This document shows, piece after piece, positions 22,418 through 34,641 of a stretch of 64,000 nucleotides of DNA. The stretch is from Lycorma delicatula (lineage: Eukaryota > Arthropoda > Insecta > Hemiptera > Fulgoridae). The translations under genes were made by a program, and so were the position numbers. The DNA is taken from contig NC_134467.1 in the NCBI RefSeq assembly GCF_047948215.1, positions 39,802,520-39,866,519 of the forward strand, written 5' to 3'. The notes beneath the pieces were generated by a model that did no database searches, was not told the origin of the DNA, and saw only the letters and a list, made by a program, of their open reading frames with translations. Each line of letters begins with the position of its first letter. Position 1 is the first letter of the stretch.

Positions 22418-22640
22418 CTACCGGGCTGGTATAATGGTTAATTCGACATCGAAAATTATTTGTTTAACAGCTGATTTTTGAATTAGATGGTTCTTTGATT
22501 CAAATATAGTAAATTTTAGTTGCTTTTAAACAGATTTGAATACAAAATAATGGATATCGATGTACTTCGATGGTCGCGGTTCAATTAACAACACGTCTCA
22601 GGAATGGTCGGCCTGAATTAAGACTATACTTGACTTATAT
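22418..22640 (+). mobile_element. Old SINE family A relative
   Basis: CTACCGGGCTGGTATAATGG head, GATTCAAATA B-box remnant, and AATTAACAACACGTCTCAGG with GGAATGGTCGGCCTGA. Heavily diverged; the tail is lost in TA-rich sequence. Confidence 0.6.
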
Positions 22641-23377
22641 ATGATATAGGATGATATATATATGACATTTACATTTATATATATATCATCTTCATCTCAT
22701 TGGGCTCTGGAATATATATATTATTTATTTATTTAGGCACGTTCTGGAAGGAGTAGTAGCAAAAGTTTCCTTTGAAATAAATATGAATTAATGATAATAT
22801 TAAAAGGCCACTTCCATAATCTTTTTTGTACCTATCCATTATTACATATACGGAATTAAAGAATATAACGTATATATATATATATATATAATGTTTATAA
22901 AATAAAATGTAAATTAAAAAAAAAAGAATGAAGATACGATTAAAAAAAAAAGATAAAAAAGGAAAAAAAAAGAAAGATTAAAGACAAGACGAACCGTGTC
23001 ATCTTACATCTAAATTACAAACGCACGCACACGAACACGCACGTACATACAACATACATAACAACAAACACCAACAAAATATATTCAATATCGTGCGTGG
23101 GTTGCGGGTTGTCTTGGATCGAAACGTAGTATCGGTACATGGATGGTAGAGAAGTTTACTGTCTTTGTTACACTCATTTTGTCGCCGCATTTAATACACA
23201 AGCACACACATCGCCAAACAGTGTGCATTAGGTGAATGACTCTGAAGGGAGGCCGTCCCTATGCTAAACGAAACGCAAAGAAGGATCGCTTACAAACACA
23301 AACACACATATATATAAAACAAGTAATGTCTGCATTTATGTAAATTTACATCTCTCTCTGTCCCTCGCTCTCTCTCA

Positions 23378-23408
<31 letters not shown>

Positions 23409-23720
23409 CGTGTGTGTGCAGGCGCGCACACAGATAAGACTTCAATCTTTTAACTCTTTCCTTGTGTGTGTACCATATAAAATTCAATGTATCAAATTAT
23501 AACCTGCTTAGATTTAATATATATATACCCAAGCTTTCACATATGCGCGCGCACATACACACACAATATTATATGAAATAAATTTCTTCTTTATAAAAAA
23601 AATAATTTATATATTTTTTTTTTTACTCGTTTGTTAAAATTTAAATAAATTATTATTTTTATTTTTTTTTTTAATAAAATAAAAAAAATATCTGGACGTT
23701 ATTCAATTTAATTATTCTAA
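22641..23720. other. Non-coding, microsatellite-rich
   Basis: 22981-23290 is GC-balanced and rich in CpG and AC words but encodes nothing I recognise. 23345-23420 is a CT then TG microsatellite. ORFs crossing it are repeat artefacts. Confidence 0.5.
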
Positions 23721-23721
23721 T

Positions 23722-23800
23722 CTCCATGGCGGAGTACCGTCTTGGTATTTCACCCGGAGGTCCCGGGTTTGAATACCGACCAAGCATGATATTTTTCATA
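23722..23800 (+). mobile_element. SINE family B head
   Basis: CTCCATGGCGGAGTACCGTC, then GGTCCCGGGTTTGAATACC and CAAGCATGATATTTTTCATACGC. The same head as at 5978, with a decayed body. Confidence 0.55.
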
Positions 23801-24263
23801 CGCAAAAAATTCCTATTTACACATCCCATGCACAAACTTTTTCAATTTTATATGGGTTATCATTAAATAGAACAAAAATCAAAATATGTAAAAAAAAAAA
23901 ATTCCTGTAAAAATAATGTCTGAAAATCTTTTCAATTTTCTGTCATTTTGGACAGACATATTTAATTTACATTTAAGAATCGAGATTTGTTGTACTCTTT
24001 TCATAAAAATAAGGTTGACCTGTTTGGATTTTTACTCTTTCATCCGAGAGTTGAAATCACAATCGGGTAAGGAATATCTTATAATTTATAAAAAGTATAA
24101 AAAAAATTTCCATTACATATTTTTAAGTTCAAAATATATAATTTTAATCTATAAAAATAAAATCTTCGTTTTGTATGTGCCCTTAAAAAAAACAGTTAAC
24201 CGATTTCGCTGAAAATGTTAATTTATTATTTGAACCGGGAGTGTTTAAATGATACCATACTAT
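23801..24263. other. AT-rich non-coding sequence
   Basis: The 98-codon frame at 23916-24212 is AT-driven (Ile, Lys, Phe, Tyr-rich) with no motif. I do not call it a gene. Confidence 0.55.
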
Positions 24264-24287
24264 TTAAGTTCAAATAACTCTCTCTCT

Positions 24288-24573
24288 CTCTTTCCTGTTT
24301 AGCGTCCGGTAACTACAGTTTAGATAATTCTTCAGAGGATGAATGAGGATGATATGTATGAGTGTAGTCTTGTACATTCTCAGTTCGACCATTCCTGAGA
24401 TATGTGGTTAATTGAAACCCAACCACCAAAGAACGCCGGTATCCACGATCCAGTACTCAAATCCGTATAAAAATAACTGGCTTTACTAGGTAGGACTTGA
24501 TCGCTGTAACTCTTGATTTCAAAATCAGCTGATTTGGGAAGACGCATTAACCACTAGACCAACCCGGTGGGTT
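24288..24573 (-). mobile_element. SINE family A with 16-bp target-site duplication
   Basis: Complete minus-strand copy. TTAAGTTCAAATAACT occurs at 24264-24279 and again at 24572-24587, flanking the element. Confidence 0.9.
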
Positions 24574-24709
24574 AAGTTCAAATAACTGTCTGACGAAATA
24601 GATATTGACATAGACAACGATCGATATAGACAATAACAATCGATATATACAACGACATTAAATTTAGAGTAAAAGAAGTTTTTAGGTTATTTATTAATAC
24701 TTTTTTTTT

Positions 24710-24765
24710 ATTCATATACTCAAATTTAGCAATAGTGAAGCATTAGTCAATTATTCTATTAGTCG
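24710..24765 (+). mobile_element. Helitron-like 3' terminus, orphan
   Basis: ATACTCAAATTTAGCAATAG then TGAAGCATTAGTCAATTATT...ATTAGTCGGG, a mutated version of the terminus seen at 34598. Confidence 0.4.
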
Positions 24766-24984
24766 GGTCTATTACTAATAAATAAAAATCATTGTATATG
24801 TTTATTCCATATCTTCTTTTAAACCACAGGACCGATTTCAACCAAACTTGGAACAATTTTTTTGTTGCTTGATGAATTAATTCACCACAGAAGCTTGTGC
24901 AAGAGAAGATGAAAATGGAAATTATGTACCGTATGAAAACTGCCATGGTCAACTGGGAACCTCTAGGATAAAAGGTTCTCTTTT

Positions 24985-25187
24985 TTGGATGAATGAGTAT
25001 GATATGTATGAATGTAAATGAAGTGTAGTCTTGTACAGTCTCAACCACCAAAGAACACCGGTGTATCTAAGATCTAGTATTCAAATCCGTATAAAAGTAA
25101 CTGCCTTTACTATTATTTGAACTTTCGACTTCGAAATCAGCTGATTTACGATGACGAGTTAACCAATGGACCAGCCCGGTAGGTTAA
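24985..25187 (-). mobile_element. SINE family A, internally deleted
   Basis: The tail and head are present, but the segment between the TACAGTCTC and AACCACCAAAGAACACCGG words is missing. Confidence 0.78.
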
Positions 25188-25215
25188 AGAATACAGGCTT
25201 AGACTCTATTATGTA

Positions 25216-25511
25216 GACCCACCGGGTTGGTCTAGTGGTTAACGCATCTTCCCAAATCAGCTAATTTGGAAGTCGAGACTTACAGCGTTCAAGTCCTAGT
25301 AAAGCCAGTTATTTTTACACGGATTTGAATACTAGATCGTGGATACCGGTGTTCTTTGGTGGTTGGGTTTCAATTAATCACACATCTCAGGAATGGTCGA
25401 ACTGAGAATGTACAAGACTACACTTCATTTACACTCATACATATCATCCTCATTCATCCTCTGAAGTATTATCTAAACGGTAGTTACCGGAGGCTAAACA
25501 GGAAAAAGAAA
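25216..25511 (+). mobile_element. SINE family A with 15-bp target-site duplication
   Basis: Complete copy. AGACTCTATTATGTA lies at 25201-25215 and again at 25512-25526, exactly flanking it. A young insertion. Confidence 0.93.
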
Positions 25512-25564
25512 AGACTCTATTATGTACTAAATGATCAAAAATACTATGGGTGTTAGACAATGTT

Positions 25565-25740
25565 AGAATCAATATCTATTTCAGTTCCGCCTGGCAGTTG
25601 TTGAGCTGTGTGTCTGCTGGGAGGTCCAGTCAAATGAACATCTAATATTTGACTTCTTTGTTCTTGGTGGGGGGCAAAAACCGGACCATCCTGGAACTTA
25701 GAGGTCAAGGGGAAAATTAGCCACTCACAAACGGTATAAT
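25565..25740 (+). mobile_element. LINE ORF2 C-terminal fragment
   Basis: The plus strand reads EVQSNEHLIFDF, then a Gly-rich stretch and RSRGKISHSQ-like residues, parallel to the minus-strand copy at 32593-32805 (EVQSNEHMIFDYPALGG). Too short to assign a clade. Confidence 0.55.
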
Positions 25741-25741
25741 T

Positions 25742-25816
25742 ACGGATTATAAATTCGTATAAAAGTTCCAACTGATTTGGGAAGATGCGTTCACCACTAG
25801 ACGAACCCGGTGGGTT
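25742..25816 (-). mobile_element. SINE family A head fragment
   Basis: CAACTGATTTGGGAAGATGC to CCCGGTGGGTT on the + strand, that is the head of a minus-strand copy. Confidence 0.65.
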
Positions 25817-25872
25817 GAAGCCCAATCTACCAAACCTACTTGGGGATTGAACCCAACTTACCAAAGTACAAT

Positions 25873-26118
25873 CCAGCTGATTTGGAAGTCGAAAGTTCCA
25901 GCGTACAAGTCCTATTGAAGTCAGTTATTTTTACACGGATTTGAATACTAGATCGTGGATACCGATGTTCTTTGGTGGTTGGATTTCAATTAACCACATA
26001 CATCTCAGGAATGGTCATATTGAGGCTGTACAAGACTACACTTCATTTATACGTTTATACGTTTCATTCTCAGAAGTATTATATGAAATGTAATTACCGG
26101 AGGCTAAACAGGAAAAAA
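25873..26118 (+). mobile_element. SINE family A, 5'-truncated
   Basis: It starts within the head (AGCTGATTTGGAAGTCGAAA), continues through the B-box and body, and has a complete tail. A second partial body follows at 26125-26225. Confidence 0.8.
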
Positions 26119-26225
26119 AGGAAAATTGGGTTCAATTAACCACACATCTTAGGAATAGTCGGCCTGTGTTCGTACAAGATAACACTTTATTTACATGTCA
26201 TACGTATCATTCTTAACTTATTGTT

Positions 26226-26794
26226 CCGTGCGTGATTGCTGTTCACTAGTTGAACAGATTGCAACGTTCACATTAGAAAAAATAAATAAAAAGTTTTTGT
26301 AAATTATTATTTTTTTTTTTTTTTTATTAGATTAGGAAAAATGAATTAATTTTTTTTTAACCAATTAATTTTACTTTTTATATATTTATAAATTATTCAT
26401 AAATTTATTTATTATTTTCTAATTTTCCATTTTCTATTCTTTTTCTAAAATATTTTTAAAATATTTAAAAATTATATCAAGAATTGTCTGTTGAACAAAT
26501 GTTACAAAACGTTTTTGGCAACTATGAACTAGAAAATGCACTCTTTTGACCAGACTAGACTCGTGTCTGCTCTGAAAAAAAAAAAAAATAAAAATAAAAC
26601 AGAAAGAAACAAAACATCACATCTTACTACAACTGTTTGAATATATTCAAAGAAATCTTTGTTGTGCGCGTGCGTGTGTGTGTGTGTAGGTGTGGGGTGT
26701 TTCGTGAGTATCAGTGCGTAAGTTTATATGTTGTTTGTAGTTTTGTAATCTATTAATAATCCATGACGTAATGTCTACTACTTTTTTAGATTAG

Positions 26795-26834
<40 letters not shown>

Positions 26835-27208
26835 GTGTATGGGGACATCTTTTTTTTATTATATTATCATTAACAAAATATCTGTGTCTTTTCGTTACAA
26901 CGTACAAAATTTTAATTTTATCTAATTTTGTAAATTTCAAATTAATCCTATCATAAAAAATCATCTTCATAGTATCAATTCCGTTGTAATATTTTTTTAA
27001 ATTTTTTTATTTATTTATTTTTATTACTTCTTTATTGATATCCTAAAATTTTATCCTTTTTTTTAAAGCAAACATATAAGATTTCATATTCACCAAGACG
27101 AGACTGTTCTAACAGGAGAAATAAAAATAAGCTTTGCCACTCATTCTACAGTTAAAAATTAGTTCTTTTTCCAAGAATTAAGATCATCAACCTTTATTTT
27201 CATCAGTA

Positions 27209-27210
<2 letters not shown>
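26226..27210. other. AT-rich non-coding sequence with microsatellites
   Basis: TG array near 26665-26690 and TA array 26800-26831. No gene recognised. Confidence 0.55.
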
Positions 27211-27212
<2 letters not shown>

Positions 27213-27268
<56 letters not shown>

Positions 27269-29428
27269 CTTGTGTGCGTGTGTATGAAAGTGAACTCCTC
27301 CTAAACGGCTGGACTGATTTTGATGAAATTTTGTGTGTGTGTTCAAGGGGATTCGAGAAAGATTTAGATTCACAATTTGGTCCACTGGCAAATGTTTTTT
27401 TAATTAATTTTTTATTTATAAGTAGTTGTTGGTTTTGGAATGTTTTACATTGGATCCGGCAGACTGCGCTACCATCGAATATTCAATAATATTCTATTTT
27501 AATTTTAGTTTGTCCCGACAGTTGGTGCTGAGATCAAATTGAAAAAAATATTTCGTAATTTTGTGTTATTATTGTGTTACAAAAAATCGCGAGAAAACAG
27601 TTTTTTAATAAATAAGAAGCTAATAAATCAGATGTAAACAAAGGAAAACTAATCAGATCAATGCAAGATGGCCGCTGTCAAACACAACGACCAATCACAA
27701 AGAGCCCGTATGGCCGTTGCCAATGTAAACAAAATCACAACTGATTAAATAACAAGTAGGCAGCACTGCGATCGCGTTTAGAATTGTGCGCGTATTGAGA
27801 AATATTATATTATTATTTATTGAAATAACGTTTTAAAGTGTAATTAAAAAATATACATTGTACAAATTTGTAAGGTACAGTATTGAAGTGAAAATGTTTT
27901 TTTAATTTATTTATGTGTTGTTGATCTTGGGATGGTTAAGGTTCACAATTGGGTCCGGTAAGCAGCGTGTGGGTCCGGTAGGCAGAGCTGCGATCGGATT
28001 CTAGGAATTTTTTTTATTTTGTTGCTTTTTCGCATATCAGTTACTTGCGTCGTAGCTTAGTGTTGTTCTTACATTAAAATTCGTATTTAGAGAATAGTTT
28101 GAATTAAATCCGATAGGGAGTGCTGTTCTGACAATTGGATTTATTTACATTCTGAATTTTATAAAGTTAAAGGTTAAATTTTATAAGGTTCCGTAATGTT
28201 TTGTAAGTTTCTTAATGTTCAATATTAATTGTAATGATTTTGCAGCCACAACACTTTTCGTTAAAAAATTATTTTCCACCGAATACTGTGATTAGAGAGT
28301 CGTGTGAATTAAATCCGATAGGTAGTGCTGTTGTTTTGCCATTTGGATTTATTTACATTCTGACTTTTATAAAGTGAAATGTTAAATTTTGTAAAATTGC
28401 TAATGTTCAGTTTTTTAAGGTTTTATGAAACTTTCAAATATTGTCATTTAATCTGTATGTATACTGATACATACCATGCATTGCTGAGTCTGCTAGAATT
28501 GCGCGCTTATTGAGAATATTATATTATATTATTATTTATTGAAATAACGGTTTAAAGTTTAATTAAAAAATGTACATTGTGCAAATTTGTAAGGTGCAGT
28601 ATTGAAGTGAGTATTTTACATGATTTTTCATGAATTTTAATGATGTATACACGTGCATTTAATAACAATCAACTTAACCTACAAATTAAATTGTCAGTTC
28701 TCATTTGATTCTATGCAACTTATGAAGTATTGAACGGCTCTTTGAAAATAAAAATTTAAGTTTGTAAAATAAATTATAACATTTATAAAATTAAAATTTA
28801 AGTTACTTATAATATAGTTTAAAGTATATTTAAAAAATTGAATTTATAATGTTTTAGCTGATTAATTTTATAAAATGTTTTCTAAACTTATTTTTAATTT
28901 ACAATTATCTAAAATTTAGTAAAACAGATGTTAAAATAAAGAATGAAAAAAATGATAAAAATTTCTACTAAAATTTTAACTACGTTGCTTTTTTACAGTG
29001 CTTTACTTTTTTTATTAATTGATCAATTAAGCTGTTACATTGTTATGAAACATCAAAATTATTAAATTAAAAAAAAATATGTAGGAGGTACTTTTTTAGA
29101 ATGATGTTAAGTGAAAATTAGTAGTAATGTGGATGAAAATTTATTAATTACACTAATTAATTTTACGACGTTTCAAGTTATTAATTCAATTTTCATCGGA
29201 CATCTCGATATTTAATTATAAAAAAATATCAACCATACTACACATAATTAATCAATAAACCCATTACAATAATACAACAATCACAAAGTGATAATATTAT
29301 ACTAATAGTCATTTTAATGAAATTTAGAACACATTTCTGCTAATTTTAACTTAATTAAGTTACTTATATTTTTGTGTCTTCATTTATTACAGAATAATGC
29401 CGTGTCAGGACAACGTCTGTCGGGTCCG

Positions 29429-29483
<55 letters not shown>
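27213..29483 (+). mobile_element. Helitron deletion derivative with nested copies
   Basis: The 5' end is a TA array then TTTCTTGTGTGCGTGTGTAT and CCTAAACGGCTGGACTGATT. The 3' end is CAGGACAACGTCTGTCGGGT then CCGCT before a TA array. Both ends match the helicase-bearing element at 50981-54270 in inverted orientation (CTGGACTG and CAGGACAACGTGGTCGGGTC). The inside shares CGCGTATTGAGAAATATTAT and CAAATTTGTAAGGTACAGTA with it, present twice here (27784 and 28495). 28095-28495 is another Helitron type inserted inside, ending GCATTGCTGAGTCTGCTAG. No helicase is left. Confidence 0.7.
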
Positions 29484-29490
<7 letters not shown>

Positions 29491-29530
29491 TAAACAAAAT
29501 TATTTTGTTTCAGATTTATCTCCTACTTTG

Positions 29531-29850
29531 ATTGGTTTGTTTGGCATTTCTCCTGCCACCACCCCATCCGGTCGCCTTAAAGTATAACTGTGTCACAAAC
29601 GCAATTGAGCCACGAACAGATTTTTAAAATTTTTTTATTTTTATTTATTTTCACTCTACCCCCCCGGGCCGAATCGACAACAAAGCAAAGCACATCGTAG
29701 GGGGTTGTCTACTCAAACGGGCCTTCCCGTCTGACGGTCATAAGTCTAGTCAGACAGATTAGCCTGCCGGTTTGATATTTTCATTTCCTGCCTGTAACCC
29801 CTATGGCGGGGCATTCAAGCCCATGTCGTTCCTGGACCCCACCTCAGTTA
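29531..29850. other. Unclassified repeat and GC-rich segment
   Basis: 29531-29590 (TTGGTTTGTTTGGCATTTCT, CACCACCCCATCCGGTCGCC) parallels 32033-32092. 29655-29830 is GC-rich with no readable protein. It is probably UTR debris of a retroelement. Confidence 0.45.
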
Positions 29851-30065
29851 CTTACATGGAAAGAATTATCTCTGCAAAAAATGAACCCGCTAGATGGCGC
29901 TGGGGTTGAGATATTTAGAAAAATTATATTTATGGACCGATTTGGTTTATATTTAAAATATGAATATTAGTTACGTGAAAAGAAATATTTTTGCAAAAAC
30001 TATACCCGCTAGGTGGGGCCGGTGTCGAGATATTTACGAAACAAACAAATTATACAAACAGACTT
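29851..30065 (-). repeat. 118-bp repeat module
   Basis: Minus-strand copy of the module at 6881, with CCCGCTAGATGGCGCTGGGG and CCCGCTAGGTGGGGCCGGTG units. It ends in ACAAACAGACTTTCTTCTTC next to a Helitron-like 5' end. Confidence 0.65.
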
Positions 30066-30371
30066 TCTTCTTCTATGTATATAAAAGGTAATGTTTGTAT
30101 GTGTCCGCTATAGATTTAAAAACTACTGGGCCGATTTACGCGCGGGTTTTTTCAAAATGTTCCGCGTTGTTGAGAGAAGGTTTAAACCTATTGAAATCCT
30201 TGATCTGACCAGATAAAAAGTTATTAGTATTTTGAACCGGCTACTGTGTTTAGAGAGTAGTTTGAATTAAATCCGATAGGTAGCGTTGCTCTAATAATTG
30301 GATTTATTAAAACTATACCCGCTAGGTGGGGCCAGTGTCGAGATATTTACAAAACTAACAAAATATACAAA
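30066..30371 (+). mobile_element. Helitron-like 5' segment plus a second module piece
   Basis: TATATAAAAGGTAATGTTTG and GTCCGCTATAGATTTAAAAA, then the AATCCGATAGGTAGCGTTGC word. At about 30303 it switches abruptly to the end of a 118-bp module (AAAACTATACCCGCTAGGTG). Confidence 0.6.
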
Positions 30372-30676
30372 CATATATATATATATAAAAGGCATGTTCG
30401 TATGTGTGTCCGCTAAAGACCAAAAAACTAATGGACCGATTTACGCGCTGGCAAAAGGGAAAAGGTGGAAGGAGGAAAGGGGAAAACGGGAAAACTGGGA
30501 GAAGGGTGAAAGGGAGAAGTTGGAAAGGGAAAAGGGCAGGAGAATAAGTAAAAGGTAAAATTTGTGAAGTTAAGTTTTTTTATGAAATTTTCAATTGTTT
30601 TCATTTAAACACTCTTTCTCTCCCTCTCTCTCTCTCTATTCTCTTCGCAATAGCGAAGGATTACCGGGTCTGCTAG
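30372..30676 (+). mobile_element. Non-autonomous Helitron-like element, both ends
   Basis: 5' (TA)n AAAAGGCATGTTCGTATGTG, a purine tract in the middle (peptides there are artefacts), a CT microsatellite, and 3' end CGCAATAGCGAAGGATTACC then GGGTCTGCTAGT. A sister of 6483-6880. Confidence 0.65.
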
Positions 30677-30902
30677 TAAATGGTAAAATTAAAATTAACG
30701 GAATAATATTGCAAGATATTATGGACGTATAACGAGTTATGTCTGCCTATTTATCAGCAAGAGATATTGTGATACTATTTTGCGTAGCATAAGAGAACAA
30801 GCAACAGATGTAAACAGACGTAATACTTTAAACTATGCCAGAAGTATAAATTATTAGACACGCGTCAGTAAACTGGCGCCGAGATACATTTCAGTAATAA
30901 AA

Positions 30903-30938
<36 letters not shown>

Positions 30939-31087
30939 AATAAATGCGATCTATAAAATTCAAACAGACGTTCAAAATTAATTACAAAAAATAAAAATTA
31001 AAAGTTAATAAATATATTTTTAAAATTTTGATTATAGTTTGGTAAAGAAAAATGCTTAGTAACTGTTTTTTTTTCTTCGGGCTAATT
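30677..31087. other. Non-coding sequence
   Basis: No recognised gene. TA array at 30906-30935. Confidence 0.5.
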
Positions 31088-31098
31088 TCAAAATTTCT

Positions 31099-31641
31099 TT
31101 TTTTTTTTTGTCTTCAGTCAATTGACTGGTTTGATGCAGCTCTCCAAGATTCCCTATCTAGTGCTAGTCGTTTCATTTCAGTATACCCTCTACATCCTAC
31201 ATCCCCAACAATTTGTTTTACATACTCCAAACGTGGCCTGCCTACACAATTTTTTCCTTCTACCTGTCCTTCCAATATTAAAGCGACTATTCCAGGATGC
31301 CTTAGTATGTGGCCTATAAGTCTGTCTCTTCTTTTAACTATATTTTTCCAAATGCTTCTTTCTTCATCTATTTGCCGCAATACCTCTTCATTTGTCACTT
31401 TATCCACCCATCTGATTTTTAACATTCTCCTATAGCACCACATTTCAGAAGCTTCTAATCTTTTCTTCTCAGATACTCCGATCGTCCAAGTTTCACTTCC
31501 ATATAAAGCGACACTCCAAACATACACTTTCAAAAATCTTTTCCTGAGATTTAAATTAATTTTTGATGTAAACAAATTATATTTCTTACTGAAGGCTCGT
31601 TTAGCTTGTGCTATTCGGCATTTTATATCGCTCCTGCTTCG
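31099..31641 (-). mobile_element. LINE 3' end, 5'-truncated, with 11-bp target-site duplication
   Basis: Poly(A) on the minus strand (T-run ending 31109), then the LINE 3' UTR and C-terminal ORF. TCAAAATTTCT is found at 31088-31098 and 31642-31652. Same family as 10671 and 47053. Confidence 0.92.
31114..31575 (-). pseudogene. LINE ORF2 C-terminal domain, uninterrupted
   Basis: A 153-codon open stretch starting at MFTSKINLNLRKRFLKVYVW, with YGSETWTIGVSEKKRLEASE, MLKIRWVDKVTNEEVLRQID, RRDRLIGHILRHPG, GKNCVGRPRLEYVKQIV and a C-terminus ending RAASNQSID. This region lies downstream of the reverse transcriptase in this LINE family. The fragment has no catalytic domain and is not an independent gene. 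It is 5'-truncated by incomplete reverse transcription, not by later decay. Confidence 0.88.
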
Positions 31642-31652
31642 TCAAAATTTCT

Positions 31653-31985
31653 AATTTAAATATTATTAATGGAAAAATATTATTTTTTAAATTTAATATA
31701 TTTAAGCTTATATTATAAATTTTTAAAAAACTTATCCAAAATGAAATTAAAAAACATGTTCTTTTAATAGAAAGAGCAGGAAAGATTTGGCTTTAATATA
31801 ATAGTATCTAATAATAAATTATGCCAGAATTATTCTCTATTTCTTAGAATAATCTCATTAAAGGATATTGCAATTATTATTAACTTACTCTGAAATTATC
31901 TACAATAAAATGTTATATTTAGTTATATGAGTGTACGTATAAATATAAATGTCTATTAAATGTCTGTTACTTTACCAGCTAGCTC
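31653..31985. other. AT-rich non-coding sequence
   Basis: Nothing recognised. Confidence 0.5.
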
Positions 31986-32109
31986 TGTACTTCTAGAAGA
32001 GAAAGTATTGTAATCGATCCAATTTGAGCATATTGGTTTGTCTGGCATTTCACCCACAACCACCACCCTATTCGGTTGCCCTAAAGCATAAGACCGAATG
32101 TCCGTACCA

Positions 32110-32945
32110 CAAAGGGCTACTGTTCCTCAAAACGGTTTACCGATTAATATTCTAATTAGCTTCTAGAGCTTACCTAACTGCGTGAGCGGAATAAGCGTGG
32201 TGCCCTTAACTACTCGCTTGCGTGTCCCACCACTAACTTGTCATATATTACTAAAATGGGTAGGAGCACTCCGTCTACATACTAAAATATATGACCTGTC
32301 AATAAATTAAAATTTATTCTGTCAAGGACAGCAATTTGCTGCCACGCTTAGGTCGCTGAATGCCAGCAAGTAGCTGTCCATCATATTATAGCATTCGGAG
32401 CTATATTTGACCGATGGCCAGCTATTTCTCGAGGGTAGCTTCCTACGGCTAACGGTAGGAGTCTTATATCCCGTAAACTACTGATGGCGGTTGAACAAAG
32501 TAATGGCATCAAGGAACTCCCACACGGTCCGACAATGCGGCTCTCGCCACATTGACTCGCCGCTTATGGGTGGCCAATTTTCCCCTTGACCTCTAAGTTC
32601 TAGAGTGGCCTGAGTTCTGTCCCTCCCCCCCAAGAGCTGGATAGTCGAAAATCATGTGTTCGTTCGATTGGACCTCCCCGCAGACGCACAGCTCATCAGA
32701 TGCCAGGTGGAACCCAAAGAAATATTGGTTCAAATTCGCGTGGTTGGAGAGCACTTGAGCTCCCGTTGCCCTTAAAAGCGAACTAGAGGCGTACCATCCC
32801 CCCAAGTCCTGTACTGAGTGGAAAATTGGCCACTCATAAGGCCAATTCCCCTTTGACCTCTAAGTTCCAGGGTGGCCTGAGTTCGGCTCCCACCCCGCCC
32901 CAAGGGCTGGGCATTCTAACACCATGTATTCGTTTGACTGGGCTA
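32110..32945 (-). mobile_element. LINE ORF2 C-terminus and 3' UTR fragment
   Basis: The minus strand at 32805-32593 reads NHANLNQYFFGFHLASDELC, VCGEVQSNEHMIFDYPALGG. This resembles the zinc-binding tail of Jockey/R1-type ORF2 (C.C...H....C) with the last Cys replaced by Tyr. A partial repeat of the same stretch follows at 32830-32945. The rest is decayed. Confidence 0.6.
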
Positions 32946-32984
32946 ATTTGAGAATATACAGTTTTCACCGGATCTTTACATTTT

Positions 32985-33250
32985 GACTTTTTTTTTTGTT
33001 AACAAGATGGAGGTACTTCATTTACGGGTGTCAAGGCAGTGTCGGGTTCGCAAAAGGTTCCTCAAGAAGTTATTAAGTGCGTATATGAACCTGCGCACTA
33101 CCGACTAAATGTCCACCCTAGGCTAAACATCCCCTCCTGGAAACCGCTAAAGTGGCATTACTTCAGGAGTGGGGTAAACGTCCAAACACACATTACAACA
33201 AAACTCGAGACAACCACAAATAAAATGCCCACAAAAGACACAACAACGTT
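32985..33250 (-). mobile_element. LINE 3' UTR, 5'-truncated
   Basis: Minus-strand insertion ending in a poly(A) (T-run at about 32988-32998). Its sequence (CATTTACGGGTGTCAAGGCA, CCTGCGCACTACCGACTAAA) matches 42880-43010. TTTTGAC lies on both sides (7-bp possible duplication). The host repeat R1 is split by it. Confidence 0.7.
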
Positions 33251-33910
33251 TTGACGTCTAAGGAACTCAAAAAAACGGATGTTAGTATCTGCAATACATG
33301 TGCATATTTGATGTCGCTCTCTAAAACACCTTATATCTCTAGAACTACTGGACCGATTTTGACTAAATTTGGTCAGATTATATCTATAAATGGGGCATTG
33401 ATGCTAATTAATTTTCAATTTAAAAAATAAGAGGGGTGAGGCTGTAGCTCAAGGTTATCCTCGGTATTTCAAGATTTCGTCTAATTAAGATGTTTTTTTT
33501 CTTTTTATGCACATTTTTTAAAATAATAATATTAGCAAAAAAAAATGTTTTTTCAAAATTGCATCTCCACCAAAAAATGCTGTAAATAAACTAGCGGTAA
33601 GTGGGTATACTGCGTCAATAGTATCTCCGCTCTCATCACAAGGAGCGCTAATATAGTACTGACGTACCGCTGCTGTAGTCGACTGTGTGTTAAAACGTCA
33701 CAGACGAGCGGTAGAGTTAAATAATATTTAAATTGTAAAAAAATATTAAAAATGGCCGCTTGTACCGTCACATCCGCCCGAATGAAATACGGTATGCTCG
33801 CGTGCTTTACTTAGAATTATTGAATTAAATAAATAACAAATATTATTCTATCAAACTTTATATACGTGATGTTCCCAAATTATTAACTTTTCTCATGAAT
33901 CAAATTATAT

Positions 33911-34594
33911 GCAGGAGGATAGGGCAATACTTTGACAACCCATTCTAGAAGCTAAAAATAATAAAAAATTCATATAAACATAGGTCCGAAAACGCTTAGT
34001 TAGCGAGTTATACAGAGGGAAAGATTTCGCCCGAGTTTCAGTTCCTCCGGGTAAATTAAGGCATTCTGAAATCCTAGGAAGGTCAATTAAGGGGAAAATT
34101 CAATTGTTTCTTATGGTTTTTGAGCTGGGAAATCGAAAAAATAGGTCCCAGAACTGAATCTCTCTTAGTTTTTAATATATCCCATGTAAAACGCCAAAAA
34201 TAGGGTCAAAAAACACATTTTTTTACGTTTGACGTACAATAACGTTGTTAAATTGGGAATAAATAGTACATTTTTTAAACATAAATTGTAGAGAATTTAA
34301 TTATAAGAAGATTGATGTAAATAATGTCAACAGAAATCAAATAAAATTTTAAACGTGTCGACTCTTATTAACAACAAAACCGACGAAAACTTAGAAGAAA
34401 ATGTTACAAAAAAAAAGAAAACAGATGTGTCTAGTAGGTACAATAATTTTAGACCTACGGAAAACAAGTTGGCACCACTCTGTATAATTCGCTAACGAAG
34501 CGTTTTCGGACCTATGTTTATTTGAACCTTTTTCTTATTTTTAGCCTCTAGAATAAGTTGTCAAAGTATTACCCTATCCTCCTGAATCATTCTG
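33911..34594. mobile_element. Foldback MITE related to 59590-60872
   Basis: The left half (GCAGGAGGATAGGGCAATAC to about 34330) matches the left TIR of the 59590 element. The right 125 bp is its inverted counterpart, ending TATCCTCCTGAATCATTCTG next to TA. No transposase remains. Confidence 0.75.
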
Positions 34595-34597
34595 TAT

Positions 34598-34641
34598 ATA
34601 CAAATCTAGCAATAGCGAAGCAATGTTGGGTCTGCTAGTAC
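34598..34641 (+). mobile_element. Helitron-like 3' terminus
   Basis: CAAATCTAGCAATAGCGAAG, CAATGTTGGGTCTGCTAGT. The MITE above ends directly before it, so it probably inserted in the TA array of this element. Confidence 0.55.

Larger units (their letters stand above)
31986..33670 (+). repeat. Interspersed repeat R1, interrupted by LINE pieces
   Basis: The outer parts (about 32940-32990 and 33258-33665) align with 5300-5725, for example GAACTACTGGACCGATTTTG and GGGTATACTGCGTCAATAGT. The interior contains minus-strand LINE sequence (32110-32945 and 32985-33250). Confidence 0.5.

Noticed and set aside
23916..24212. 98-codon ORF
   Set aside because: AT-driven composition, no motif and no flanking gene signals.
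25553..25864. 103-codon minus-strand ORF
   Set aside because: It is antisense to a LINE fragment and a SINE head; the plus-strand reading explains the sequence better.
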